Counted from the stretch's first letter, positions 36,167 through 44,905 are shown. The stretch: DNA of 64,000 nucleotides from Bacillus spongiae (GCF_037120725.1 NZ_JBBAXC010000005.1:124001-188000); one strand, 5' to 3'. The notes: generated by a model not told the origin, from the letters alone. Translations and numbers: made by a program.

Positions 36167-37303
36167 TTGAAGAAAATATTTCTTTTTATTCTGTTCATAA
36201 CCACTGCCCACTTTACTAAGCCTTATTGGGAAGAACCAGTACAAAAGTGGAAAAGCTCAGCTCCCGTTCAAGACATGGTTAACTCGATTCGTGATAATGA
36301 ACAACTATCATCTTTTTTTCAAAGCATTGAACAAGAATTCACCGCCTTATTGGAAAATATAAATCAACAAGGAGAAGGCCGTGAACGTCATTCCGACGAA
36401 TCACAAAAGGCTTCTGAGCAGGATGCCCCAACCTTGTCTATTCCAACAGACCACTCATTTTCAATTCATAATATCGGGATTGGTGACTCAAAAACAACTG
36501 TCCAACAAGAAGTAGGACCCCCTAAACGCTCAACGATAAATGAATATGGTGTCATGTGGAATACGTATCATGAAAATTATCAAAATTTCCTTATGGTATC
36601 ATTCGATGAGAATGATACGGTAAATGGATTATATACAAACCAACCTTTACTTTCATCTTCACTCGACCTTTCATTTGAAAACTCGAAAGAATCTATTTAT
36701 CAAATATTAGGGGAACCTTTAACTGAAATCCGAAAAGGCTTCACCATTTTTGAGCTATCAGGTGAAGGTGAATATGAAGTTTTCCTTGTAGATAATACGT
36801 ATGTGACCATTTTTTATGATCTTCATGAAAATGATTCGATTACTGCTATTCAGCTTATTAGCGAGGAACTCGAAATGAGTAAAACGAAGTTATATTCTCC
36901 TGAGACGGATGATTTGAAAATTGGCTTTGAATATCAACTTTTTGACGTTACAAATGCTGCAAGGGTACAACATGATCTTCAACCGCTCGTTTGGGATCAC
37001 ACCGTAAAGGAAACAGCCCGGAAGCATAGCTTAGATATGGCAGTAGAAAACTACTTTGATCATACCAATTTACAAGGCCAATCTCCTTTTGACCGGATGG
37101 AAGAAGATCGGATACAATTTTTAGTTGCCGGAGAAAATTTAGCATACGGCCATGTAAGTAGTCTATTTGCCCACGAAGGCTTAATGAATTCATTAGGTCA
37201 TCGCGAAAACATTCTTCAAGAAGATTATACTTTTCTTGGTATTGGTGTCGCGTTTAACGATGAATCACAACCGTATTTCACGCAAAAATATTATGCAAAC
37301 TAA
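36167..37303 (+). CDS. CAP-domain exported protein (YlbC-like)
   Basis: About 378 residues. A signal/anchor (IFLFILFITTAHFTKPYW) is followed by a spacer and a CAP-associated N-terminal domain with tandem GIGDSKTTVQQEVGPPKRS- and SIYQILGEPLTEI-like repeats. The C-terminal CAP/SCP domain has LVWDHTVKETARKHSLDMA, YFDHTNLQGQSPFDRM, AGENLAYG and SLGHRENIL. This architecture matches Bacillus YlbC. TTG start at 36167 follows AAGGAGAGG; the ATG at 36122 lies before that site. Secreted or surface-anchored; CAP function is unknown in bacilli. Confidence 0.85.
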   Translation: MKKIFLFILFITTAHFTKPYWEEPVQKWKSSAPVQDMVNSIRDNEQLSSFFQSIEQEFTALLENINQQGEGRERHSDESQKASEQDAPTLSIPTDHSFSIHNIGIGDSKTTVQQEVGPPKRSTINEYGVMWNTYHENYQNFLMVSFDENDTVNGLYTNQPLLSSSLDLSFENSKESIYQILGEPLTEIRKGFTIFELSGEGEYEVFLVDNTYVTIFYDLHENDSITAIQLISEELEMSKTKLYSPETDDLKIGFEYQLFDVTNAARVQHDLQPLVWDHTVKETARKHSLDMAVENYFDHTNLQGQSPFDRMEEDRIQFLVAGENLAYGHVSSLFAHEGLMNSLGHRENILQEDYTFLGIGVAFNDESQPYFTQKYYAN

Positions 37304-37413
37304 CGTATAGATTACTATAAACGCTTCCCTTAACGAAGAAGTAATGAATGAAGGCAGAAAGAAGTTTCTTCTTTGTAACACTTGAATGAGGGAAAAGGAA
37401 ACCAGAAAGATGC

Positions 37414-37445
37414 AGGCTGTCGACTAATTCGACAGCCTTTTTCAT
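37414..37445 (+). terminator. Terminator after the CAP gene
   Basis: AGGCTGTCGA and TCGACAGCCT form a perfect 10-base stem with loop CTAAT, followed by TTTTTC. Confidence 0.85.
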
Positions 37446-37532
37446 GCGTTATCAACTATTATTAGTACAGCGCGGTCCTCTTTCCTAGCTAAGGATTTTT
37501 TTACTTTCGCAAGTAAACAGACATTTTTCGAA

Positions 37533-37570
37533 AAAAAAAGACCCATTCGCTAAGCGAAATGGCCTTTTCA
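37533..37570 (-). terminator. Terminator after the DsbA-family gene
   Basis: CCATTCGC pairs with GCGAAATGG, with A-run and T-run flanks. On the minus strand it ends in TTTTTTTTC. It lies 35 bases after the stop. Confidence 0.75.
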
Positions 37571-37603
37571 TTTTGTTAAAAAAATTATCTTCTTACTTCA
37601 AGC

Positions 37604-38332
37604 TTATTTATTTTCAGATGGAATTTCACACCCATTGTCATCACAAACCATACCCTTTTCCTCGGTTGATGTAAGTGGCTGTAATTTGCTTGCTTGCTTT
37701 TCCTCTTCTTTTACTTTTTCTAACGCTCCTACAAATACTTCTGTTGGTTGAGCTCCTGATATCGCATACTTATCATTGATGACGAAAAATGGAACACCTT
37801 GAACACCAATCGTGTGCGCTTCTGACTCATCTCCACGAACGCTTTCATGATAGTCATTTCCTTCTAATACCGCTTTTGATTCTCCTCGATCAAGGCCCAC
37901 TTTCTCAGCAAGGTCAAGTAAAGTTTCATGGTCCCCAATATGCTTTGAGTCAGTAAAGTGAGCTTTGAGTAATTCTTCTGTTAGTGCTGCTTCTTTTCCT
38001 TTAGTAGAAGAATATTTTGCTAAGCGATGAGCATCAAAGGTATTTGTCGGAATCATGTTGTCAAAGCGAAAGTTTAAACCAGTTGCTGCCGCTTGTTGAC
38101 CTACTCCTTCACTCATTCTCTCTGCTTGTTCAATAGATGTCCCATACTTTTTAGCTAATATTTCATGGATCGTTAAATCCGTATTTACTGGGGAATTAGG
38201 ATCAAGTTCAAAGCTTTTAAACGTTACTTCTGCTTCGTCTTGAAGGGAAGAACGCTCAATGGCTTCTTCTAAACGTCTTTTTCCAATATAACAAAATGGA
38301 CAAACAAAATCTGAATATACTTCTATTTTCAT
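37604..38332 (-). CDS. DsbA-family oxidoreductase (FrnE-like)
   Basis: 242 residues, cytosolic (no signal), thioredoxin fold with a helical insert. The N-terminal SDFVCPFCYIGKRRLEEAI carries the CPFC active site; GVQGVPFFVINDKYAISGAQ near 185 holds the cis-Pro. FrnE-type proteins reduce or isomerise disulfides and are linked to oxidative stress. The tail ends in a Cys pair region (MVCDDNGCEI). Transcribed alone with a clear terminator. Confidence 0.9.
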   Translation of the reverse strand: MKIEVYSDFVCPFCYIGKRRLEEAIERSSLQDEAEVTFKSFELDPNSPVNTDLTIHEILAKKYGTSIEQAERMSEGVGQQAAATGLNFRFDNMIPTNTFDAHRLAKYSSTKGKEAALTEELLKAHFTDSKHIGDHETLLDLAEKVGLDRGESKAVLEGNDYHESVRGDESEAHTIGVQGVPFFVINDKYAISGAQPTEVFVGALEKVKEEEKQASKLQPLTSTEEKGMVCDDNGCEIPSENK

Positions 38333-38601
38333 TATTACACCTCATTATTATGATTAGTGATTTAAGGATAACATATAGTAGGTCTTTTTCACTTGTATTT
38401 TGCTCACAGTCCATTTTATTGTGGAACATTCCGACTGAGCAAAAAATCATTAGATAAACGTAAACAATGACTTAAATCCATCAATTGTTACGAGTTAGAT
38501 AAAGTAACGAATATTAGCTGGCAATAATTTTTTACCACATTTTAGGGAGACATCTTGTTAAAAAAACCGTTATAACATCCTCTTGTGAACACTCCATCTT
38601 T

Positions 38602-39105
38602 TCACACTTTTGGGGGTTCCATTCCAAATTGAGCCCATTCCTCCAAAGACGGCCCATAAATTCCATGGACCCGTAATCCCGCTTGACGCATTAGAATGGT
38701 TAGCTGACCACGATGGTGTGTTTGATGTTGAAGTAAAAATAGAAGCAGTGTACCCTTTTTCATTTTTTGTCCAAAAAAATCAATTCGTTTTTCCAATTGA
38801 TCATCACTCCATTGCGTTTGGAGCGCGTGTACAAAGGCAACACTCACTTGAAGATAGCTGTTTGCTATTTTCTCAACTGATTCAGGGAGTGGCGAACCCT
38901 TACCAGGTCCTTCAAATTGTAAATCAGTATTAGAAGTAATAATTTTAATTGATGAAACGAGATGCCAAGCAATTTCCCCTACGCTCCAATGCTCATTGGT
39001 TGATTCTTGCTGAAGTGATTCTTCTGTTAAATTTGTTAATAGCCTATGAGTGGCTCCAGCCTCATACTCCCACGTCTTTAAAAAATTGTTTATGGATTGG
39101 AACAT
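38602..39105 (-). CDS. DinB-family protein
   Basis: 167-residue four-helix-bundle protein of the DinB/YfiT superfamily. The metal-binding histidines appear in NEHWSVGEIAWHLVSSI (first His about residue 47) and LLFLLQHQTHHRGQLTILMR (His pair about 127-131). Family members bind Ni or Zn and many are thiol transferases (bacillithiol-S-transferase type) in Firmicutes; the substrate here is unknown. AGGAGGAAAAG precedes the ATG. Monocistronic. Confidence 0.88.
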   Translation of the reverse strand: MFQSINNFLKTWEYEAGATHRLLTNLTEESLQQESTNEHWSVGEIAWHLVSSIKIITSNTDLQFEGPGKGSPLPESVEKIANSYLQVSVAFVHALQTQWSDDQLEKRIDFFGQKMKKGTLLLFLLQHQTHHRGQLTILMRQAGLRVHGIYGPSLEEWAQFGMEPPKV

Positions 39106-39265
39106 CTTTTCCTCCTTATTTTATAATGAATTCGCTTCATTCACTAAAGCCACTATTATTTATATGCCAGTACCACAATAACTTTCGTACAAGCTGTGTA
39201 AAATGTTGAGTTAAGGTAGCAAAAGAAATCACGATTAGAAATTTCTTCTTTCCAACTATTAGACA

Positions 39266-39297
39266 CAACAAAAAAAGGCGATCCGTCTCTGATCACC
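39266..39297 (-). terminator. Terminator of the 39308 gene
   Basis: GGTGATC pairs with GATCGCC (one G-U) around AGAGACG on the minus strand, followed by seven T. Confidence 0.75.
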
Positions 39298-39307
39298 TTC
39301 TTACTTT

Positions 39308-39889
39308 CTACTCAACCATCGTTTTCCCCTCATCTAATTCAATATTCAGTTGAAATAGAAACTGATATACATTTTGTAATAGATCATCCAATGTCATCGT
39401 TTCTTGAAAGGCTACTAATCCATTCGCAGCAAAATTAATTTCCCATATCCCTTCCTGCCCACTAAATAGGATGGAATGCTTTGGCTGTTCACCAAGGTGC
39501 TCATTAAAATAGTCAACAATCCCCTGTTTCTCTTTTTTCTTCCGTTTTAAGCCGAACAATACTTCGTATGTTCCAAATAGGTCATCTACTTCTAAAGACA
39601 TTCCATCTATTCCAATGATGTCAAACCAGCTTGAATCAATATAGATAAAATGTTCTTTATTCATCTTTAAATATGTAATCGGTTGTGTAAGAATCTCTTC
39701 GGCTGTAACGTTACGGACTGTTGCTTCGGTTTCTTTATGAACTAATTCAACATAAGCATCCCGAAATCGAGATTCATCTGAATCTTCTACCGTGTTAGTA
39801 TTCAATAAATACTTATCTGCTAACTCTTTTTCTAGTGCTAACAGCGGACGTCCTGCTTGTATGTGGTTTTGTATATTTTCCTTTAACAT
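39308..39889 (-). CDS. Conserved hypothetical cytosolic protein
   Basis: About 193 residues, no TM or signal. It begins with a helical segment (NHIQAGRPLLALEKELADKY) and continues with mixed strands: HFIYIDSSWFDIIGIDGMSL, LFGTYEVLFGLKRKKKEK, HSILFSGQEGIWEINFAANG. The Trp/Phe-rich core suggests a compact alpha/beta fold. I choose ATG 39889, nine bases after GGGAGGG, instead of upstream GTG/ATG codons that sit too close to that site. Family and function not recognised. Confidence 0.65.
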   Translation of the reverse strand: MLKENIQNHIQAGRPLLALEKELADKYLLNTNTVEDSDESRFRDAYVELVHKETEATVRNVTAEEILTQPITYLKMNKEHFIYIDSSWFDIIGIDGMSLEVDDLFGTYEVLFGLKRKKKEKQGIVDYFNEHLGEQPKHSILFSGQEGIWEINFAANGLVAFQETMTLDDLLQNVYQFLFQLNIELDEGKTMVE

Positions 39890-39952
39890 GATCATACACC
39901 CTCCCATATTCTCTCTCTCTTAACATAACCATATTTTCTTCTTAACACTACA

Positions 39953-39984
39953 AAAAACCAGCTTCTTATAAAGAAACTGGTTAG
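39953..39984 (-). terminator. Terminator downstream of the 6S-like RNA
   Basis: On the minus strand ACCAGTTTCTT and AAGAAGCTGGT pair (one mismatch), followed by six T. It lies 15-45 bases after the predicted RNA end and could end the primary transcript of the RNA, or readthrough from the permease operon. Confidence 0.7.
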
Positions 39985-39998
39985 TAGTTAATAAGTAA

Positions 39999-40182
39999 GA
40001 GCCGCAGCTGCCGTAATATAAGTTAAGAAAGTTTTAAACCACCACTCCTTAAAGTGGGTGTTCGCAGATTCGTTCCTGCCGTCCTCCTCGTAGGTGGCAT
40101 GGCATTTCCGTTTCAATGTAAAACTCCCGTTTACAGCTTAAAGGTTAAAACTTAATTAGGATTACGTACATCGCAGCTTGTA
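39999..40182 (-). ncRNA. 6S RNA-like structured noncoding RNA
   Basis: About 184 bases on the minus strand. The closing helix pairs GCTGC (40171-40176 region) with GCAGC, GTAAT with ATTAC, and AAGTTTTAACC with GGTTTAAAACTT. Between the arms are a large internal bubble, the hairpin CCACTTTAAGGAGTGG, and an apical stem (TGCC/GGCA, CCT/AGG). Size, rod shape and central bubble match 6S RNA, which sequesters sigma-A polymerase. A canonical promoter lies just upstream and a terminator just downstream. The name is from architecture only. Confidence 0.6.
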
Positions 40183-40187
40183 TGTTT

Positions 40188-40216
40188 ACTATACAGCTAA
40201 AGTAAATCAATTGCAA
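40188..40216 (-). promoter_or_regulatory. Promoter of the 6S-like RNA
   Basis: TTGCAA (40211-40216), a 17-base spacer ending in TG, and TATAGT (40188-40193) on the minus strand: an extended sigma-A promoter. The predicted start at about 40182 is exactly where the closing helix begins. Confidence 0.8.
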
Positions 40217-40244
40217 CTATAATATTATAGCAAACCTTTTTCCC

Positions 40245-41588
40245 TTACTCTTCTTTAGGATTCCATTCTTTTTCAATATGTGAGCCATAGTCGAATTGTT
40301 TACTTTTTCCTTGTAAACGTCCGAGTAAAAACACAATAATTCCAAGAGCCGTCCAGATTGCAAGGAGACCAAATACTGTTTGAATGAGCGAGTAACTAAA
40401 GAATATTAATACAGATAGGGCAAAAATTCCGCTGATTACAATAACCGTTTTAGAAGGCTTGATGAAAGCCGTTTTAAATAATTGTGGACGAACAAATGGC
40501 AATGCTATCATGGCAACAGCATGTCCGATATACATCAGAAACATCCCTTGAAGTGAAACATCAAGCAAATACCCTAACGTTTGCGTCCATATTAAAAGTA
40601 AAACAATAGCTGTATTGACCGTAATCGCTACATGAGGAGTACCAAAACGTTTGTTGACTTTTGCAAAGCCTGCTGGGATGACATGATCATCTGCAAAGCT
40701 AAATAAAATACGTGATACGACCATTACGAGCGAGTTTAATGTTGTAGCAAATGCCATAATAATACCGATAACAACAATCCATTTACCCCAAGCAGGTAAG
40801 TATACTCCCGCTACATCAATCATTGCACTGCTAGACCCTGCTAGTTGCTCATATGGTAAAACGCCGAAAGCGACAAAAGATATTAAAAAGTATATGACAA
40901 CCGTAAGAATGGAACCGATAAACATCGTCCTCGGCATAGCTTTCTGAGGGTTTTTCATTTCCCCTCCTGCTTGAGCAATTTGTTCGAATCCAAAGTAAGC
41001 AAAGAATAGGGATGGTAAAATACTAATAAACCCTTCCATGCCATTTGGAAGCATTGGTGAATAATTATCTAAATTAACATGAAATAGTCCTGGGATAACA
41101 AGAACTAAAATCGCGATAAATAGGATTCCTGACATCGCCAGTTGAACCATTCCAAACCATTTAACCCCAACAATATTTAAAACATAGAATGTTAACAATA
41201 GCACTGTTGCCATCAATGATACGTTTGTCCACCCTAGCAAAGCAGCTAAATACTCACCGAAGGAAATAGCCATAATAGCCATTACTCCAAGTAATGCAAT
41301 AAATTGGAACCACATAAACAAAAAGCCTACAAAATAATTATTAAATGTCCGACTAATATGAATATAAGCTCCACCAGGACTTTTTCCTAACGGGGTGCTT
41401 AAGAATATTAAATAGGATAATGCAGAGGCAAGAAGGATAGGAAACAACACCACATACCCGAATGGGACGGAAGGTCCTGCTTCTCCTGCTGCTTCTCCTG
41501 TTACGACGAAAATCCCCGCTCCAATCATTCCACCGATCATTAACGCATATCCATGGATTGGATTCAAATCTCTTTTAAGTTTATTCAT
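40245..41588 (-). CDS. APC-family amino-acid permease
   Basis: 447-residue membrane protein with about 12 TM helices. The first helix GYALMIGGMIGAGIFVVTGE carries the GxG substrate backbone-binding motif of APC transporters. FFAYFGFEQIAQAGGEMKNP is TM6 with the conserved Phe/Tyr and Glu, and PRTMFIGSILTVVIYF follows. It imports or exchanges amino acids. It starts 18 bases after the deiodinase-like gene, so both lie under the upstream T-box, which predicts a tyrosine or related aromatic substrate. Confidence 0.9.
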   Translation of the reverse strand: MNKLKRDLNPIHGYALMIGGMIGAGIFVVTGEAAGEAGPSVPFGYVVLFPILLASALSYLIFLSTPLGKSPGGAYIHISRTFNNYFVGFLFMWFQFIALLGVMAIMAISFGEYLAALLGWTNVSLMATVLLLTFYVLNIVGVKWFGMVQLAMSGILFIAILVLVIPGLFHVNLDNYSPMLPNGMEGFISILPSLFFAYFGFEQIAQAGGEMKNPQKAMPRTMFIGSILTVVIYFLISFVAFGVLPYEQLAGSSSAMIDVAGVYLPAWGKWIVVIGIIMAFATTLNSLVMVVSRILFSFADDHVIPAGFAKVNKRFGTPHVAITVNTAIVLLLIWTQTLGYLLDVSLQGMFLMYIGHAVAMIALPFVRPQLFKTAFIKPSKTVIVISGIFALSVLIFFSYSLIQTVFGLLAIWTALGIIVFLLGRLQGKSKQFDYGSHIEKEWNPKEE

Positions 41589-41606
41589 GATTGTACACCT
41601 GTCTTT

Positions 41607-42743
41607 CTACATATGCTTGACTAAAATCTCTTGCAATGGTTTCTTTGTTATTTTTGGTACTTTACAATTGTCGATTGGAAATCCTACTGGCAACACAACA
41701 ATAGGCATTTCATGTTTAGGCCTTCCTAACAGATCACGTAAAAACGTCATCGGACTTGGTGTATGTGTAAGAATCGCTAGACCTGCTTGATGCAAAGCGG
41801 ATAATAAGACCCCTGTTGCCACTCCCGTATTTGTAAGAGCGTCAATGGATTGAGGACTTTCCTCTCCTTTAAAGGCAACAATTAAATGAGGAGCATCCGT
41901 TAAATGGGGCTTTCGCCAATCTGTCCCTAACGGTCGTAACACTTCTTTCCACTCGTCCGTAATTCTTTGTTCGTAGAACTTTTTTTCTTCTTCCTCCGCT
42001 TTTTGACGAATCTTTTGCTTCGTAACCGAGTCACTGACTACTTCAAAATGATAGTTTCCCCCATTAAGGAAGGGAGTAGTCATGATGGCTTCAAGTGCTG
42101 TTATAAGTAGATGTTCATCAAAGGTCTCCGCAGAAAAATCGCGAACATTTCTTCTTTTACGCAAATTTTCATAATAATGACTAGCTTGTTCGTATGAGCC
42201 CTCCACCTCTTTTTTATAACCAACAGCAAAAAGTAGAAAAGATTCCTCGTTTTTTGGACGATGACAAAGCTCCTTCAGCTCCTTCAATGGCGGATAGGCA
42301 ACATAATCTAGGTCGGAATGTAATAAAGCGGAGAGAAAAAAACCTGCACTAATCGCTGTTGATTCATTTGGGTAATAATGTTTGATTCGCTTATTTTCTT
42401 TCTGAGCGTATTTTTGTTTAAATAAAGCGACAAATAGTGGGGCTTTTTCTAGTTGCTCTGCATTTTGCAACGTCTTTTTTTCTGCTAACCTACGAACCTC
42501 TTTTTTCAATTTGTCATCACGAATCACAACATATGTCCACGGTTGCTGATTCGCACCTGAAGGAGCCGTTCCAGCTGTCTGAATTACCTTTTCTATTACG
42601 CCTTCCATTACAGGTTGCTCAATAAATGGCTGTTCATTCTGCCTTTGGTCAAGGATGCCGACAAACTGTTCCATGTTAGCTTCCATTTTGTTATGGTTCA
42701 ATCTCTCAAAATCAAGTGAAATAAACCCATCATTCTTTTCCAT
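41607..42743 (-). CDS. Tandem nitroreductase, iodotyrosine deiodinase-like
   Basis: About 378 residues made of two nitroreductase-fold copies of about 190 residues. Copy N keeps the FMN loop GTAPSGANQQPWTYVV (residues 58-73) but lacks the Arg motif and the lid. Copy C has RKRRNVRDF (195-203), a lid with Glu253, Tyr257 and Lys278, and LTHTPSPMTFLRDLLGRP (325-342), but its PSGAN loop is degraded. Glu-x3-Tyr-x20-Lys is the halotyrosine-binding triad of deiodinases. ATG 42743 follows AAAGGGG. A T-box precedes it and a permease gene follows. Confidence 0.82.
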   Translation of the reverse strand: MEKNDGFISLDFERLNHNKMEANMEQFVGILDQRQNEQPFIEQPVMEGVIEKVIQTAGTAPSGANQQPWTYVVIRDDKLKKEVRRLAEKKTLQNAEQLEKAPLFVALFKQKYAQKENKRIKHYYPNESTAISAGFFLSALLHSDLDYVAYPPLKELKELCHRPKNEESFLLFAVGYKKEVEGSYEQASHYYENLRKRRNVRDFSAETFDEHLLITALEAIMTTPFLNGGNYHFEVVSDSVTKQKIRQKAEEEEKKFYEQRITDEWKEVLRPLGTDWRKPHLTDAPHLIVAFKGEESPQSIDALTNTGVATGVLLSALHQAGLAILTHTPSPMTFLRDLLGRPKHEMPIVVLPVGFPIDNCKVPKITKKPLQEILVKHM

Positions 42744-42804
42744 AACAATTCCCCTTTCAAAACGTACATAAATCGAGTAAGAAAAAGCCCTTTTGTTATA
42801 GTAA

Positions 42805-43093
42805 TCTAGTAACCAAACACACAAAAAATCCCCTCATCCTAATAAGGGACGAAGAGACTCCGCGTTACCACCCTTTTTGGCAAGCAACTCGCTCACCCAC
42901 TTCATTTCATGCTACAGCTTTTTTAGCAGTGTAATTCGTTTGAAGAAATGCCTGAATTTTCAGCTTCCATTCAGTCTCTAAATACTGCTATTTCTTCAAC
43001 TACTTTGTTGCTAACTGTTAGGAGATATAATTTTTCATCGCAAAAGCAATAATACATTTTAAGACTTAAACGCTTTTAAGCGCTAAAGTTTAT
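42805..43093 (-). promoter_or_regulatory. T-box riboswitch, probably tyrosine-specific
   Basis: The minus-strand leader has Stem I with an AGTA loop-E element and GAATTACACTGCTA on the return strand; the T-box AAGGGTGGTAACGCGG; and a terminator of about 12 pairs (TCTCTTCGTCC with GGATGAGGGGA) followed by six T. TAC followed by A is the best specifier (Tyr); TTA (Leu) is the alternative. The UGGU bulge fits a tRNA ending ACCA, as tRNA-Tyr does. It should turn on the flavoprotein and permease when uncharged tRNA accumulates. Confidence 0.85.
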
Positions 43094-43099
43094 AGAGAT

Positions 43100-43128
43100 A
43101 TATTATATGGTTTATGAAAAGAAGTCAA
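43100..43128 (-). promoter_or_regulatory. Sigma-A promoter of the T-box operon
   Basis: TTGACT (43123-43128) and TAATAT (43100-43105) with a 17-base spacer on the minus strand. It resembles the promoter of the other T-box at 15216-15244. Confidence 0.8.
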
Positions 43129-43556
43129 TTACTTTTTTCAATTTACTCTATTTCAATCATCAAATTCTACCTTCAAGTTAATACCCATTTACTGATTCGT
43201 TCTTTCAAGTTGAATCGTACTATAGGGTGAACGCCCACATTTGATCCTAACTACGACCCCTCTAATACTAACATATTTATTTTAATATTCATACTATTTA
43301 ACCGATTGTAGTTATATCTTCAGATTTTATCACTTTTTGAACTCAACTTTTCCCCTTGTGTACCAAATATGAATGTTAATTAAATAGAACAAAGAGTGAC
43401 AGTGAATGAAAACAATACTCTACTAAATTGTCTTTAAAAAGTAATGGTAAATCCTCATTTTCTTGTGTTGCCATTAGCCTTTATTTCCGTTGTTATTGTT
43501 TTAGTTCTAAAAGGCCGGTACGTTACTATACAATTTTTACATCTACCAATGGGAAT
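43129..43556. other. Intergenic region without a recognisable gene
   Basis: AT-rich. A plus-strand frame from 43444 begins with a short hydrophobic stretch, but it runs into the antisense of the NUDIX gene and has no ribosome site, so it is not accepted. No hairpin of note. Confidence 0.5.
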
Positions 43557-44018
43557 TCAGGGTTTCCCTTTCGTTTTTCGCTCATATTCTCTTATGATCG
43601 GTATGTCCGGTGGACTCATATTTTCAGGAAGGTCATCGATATGGAAGAATGCGACATCAAGTACTTCACTATCATCTATTACGATGTCTCCGTGAAAATC
43701 ATTGCATATGTAGGCAGTCACGACATTATATACTTCATCACCGTGAGGGTATTTATAGTATACTTCTTGTCCAGAAAACACCTTAAATAGCGTTAAATTA
43801 TTTGCAATCAACCCTGTTTCCTCTTGTAGTTCTCTTTTTGCCACCTCTTCTAAGGTTTCGCCTATTTCTAAAGATCCTCCAGCTAAGCCCCAACAATGGT
43901 TATCCTTTCGAAGTTGTAATAACAGTTTATTTTCTTGATTTACTAATAGAACGCACGCACCAACCATCAAAAGTGGACGACTTCCTACTATTTTTCTTAA
44001 GTCCATAATATAGCCCAT
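43557..44018 (-). CDS. NUDIX hydrolase
   Basis: About 153 residues. A perfect Nudix box GGSLEIGETLEEVAKRELQE followed by ETGL lies near residue 47, preceded by VGACVLLVNQENKLLLQLRK. VFSGQEVYYKYPHGDEVYNV is typical of the YjhB/Ap4A-like branch acting on nucleotide derivatives. I choose ATG 44018 after GAGAGG; the ORF's first codon at 44042 overlaps the APH gene. It follows that gene by 20 bases and is probably co-transcribed. Substrate unknown. Confidence 0.87.
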   Translation of the reverse strand: MGYIMDLRKIVGSRPLLMVGACVLLVNQENKLLLQLRKDNHCWGLAGGSLEIGETLEEVAKRELQEETGLIANNLTLFKVFSGQEVYYKYPHGDEVYNVVTAYICNDFHGDIVIDDSEVLDVAFFHIDDLPENMSPPDIPIIREYERKTKGKP

Positions 44019-44038
44019 TAAATTAAATCCTCTCAACC

Positions 44039-44905
44039 TCATTTATTTTTCTGAATAGGCAACCGTCTTCTAATCTCTTGGACTAACAAGCTTTTTTCTT
44101 CATCTGGTATGGCGTCAGCTGAGAGCTTTCGTGCTGCAACAGGAAGCAGCCATGGTTCCACATCATAATAAGTAAGCCCTGTAAGCCTTGTGTATTCATC
44201 CATAAAGATACGAATAATTGTCTCCCTGTTTGAATCAAAGAATTGACGTGTTTGATTGGGCAAGTGATCCGGTAAGACTGCATATCTTATCATTAAAATA
44301 AATTCGGCAATATCTACTTCAGGGTTTCCTATTGCAGCATCCATCCAATCAATCATAACCGGACTGCCATCACTTCTGATTAAAACATTTCCAGGGTTCG
44401 GATCACCATGACAAAGTAACTGCTTTAAAGGAAGCCTATTTATTATAGAAATCACGGATTCTTTCTCAGCAAAAGTGAGTAGATCAACCCTTTTTATTAA
44501 AAGGGTCAAATACTCTTTTTGTGGTGATGGAACTAACGGAGAGTCGGTATCGATTGGAAGATGTATTTCACTTAAAATCCGTGCATTGATCCGAATATCA
44601 TCAGGATTTATGCCGGTTTCGCTATAGGTTTGGTCCGTTAACTGGGACATATACCGCTCCAATAGCGGAGTCCCGTAAATACGTTCAAAAACAATCCCAG
44701 CTCGATCATTAACGGATAATAGCTCAAACGGTTGGGGCACAGAAAGTCCTGTTTCAAAAGCAAAAACACTATTATCGTACTCACGTTTCATCGCTTCTTG
44801 ATTGGTATTATCCTTCGCAAGCTTTAAAAGCTTATCACTACCTTTCCATTCATACGTTATAGCACAGCCACCTTCACCTATCATTCTTCCAAGTTCAACA
44901 TTCAT
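44039..44905 (-). CDS. APH-family phosphotransferase (kinase-like)
   Basis: 288 residues. The N-lobe begins GRMIGEGGCAITYEW with an ATP-binding Lys (KLLKLAK), and ERIYGTPLLERY marks the hinge region. The catalytic loop LLCHGDPNPGNVLIRSDG (HxDxxxxN) is followed by VMIDWMDAAIGNPEVDIAEF with the metal-binding Asp. It is a small-molecule kinase of the aminoglycoside/choline/fructosamine-kinase superfamily; the substrate is unknown. First gene of a two-gene unit with a NUDIX hydrolase, a pairing that suggests handling of a phosphorylated metabolite or antibiotic. Confidence 0.88.
   Translation of the reverse strand: MNVELGRMIGEGGCAITYEWKGSDKLLKLAKDNTNQEAMKREYDNSVFAFETGLSVPQPFELLSVNDRAGIVFERIYGTPLLERYMSQLTDQTYSETGINPDDIRINARILSEIHLPIDTDSPLVPSPQKEYLTLLIKRVDLLTFAEKESVISIINRLPLKQLLCHGDPNPGNVLIRSDGSPVMIDWMDAAIGNPEVDIAEFILMIRYAVLPDHLPNQTRQFFDSNRETIIRIFMDEYTRLTGLTYYDVEPWLLPVAARKLSADAIPDEEKSLLVQEIRRRLPIQKNK

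Noticed and set aside
43428..43790. Plus-strand frames starting at 43428 and 43444
   Set aside because: Most of their length is antisense to a NUDIX gene with a perfect Nudix box.
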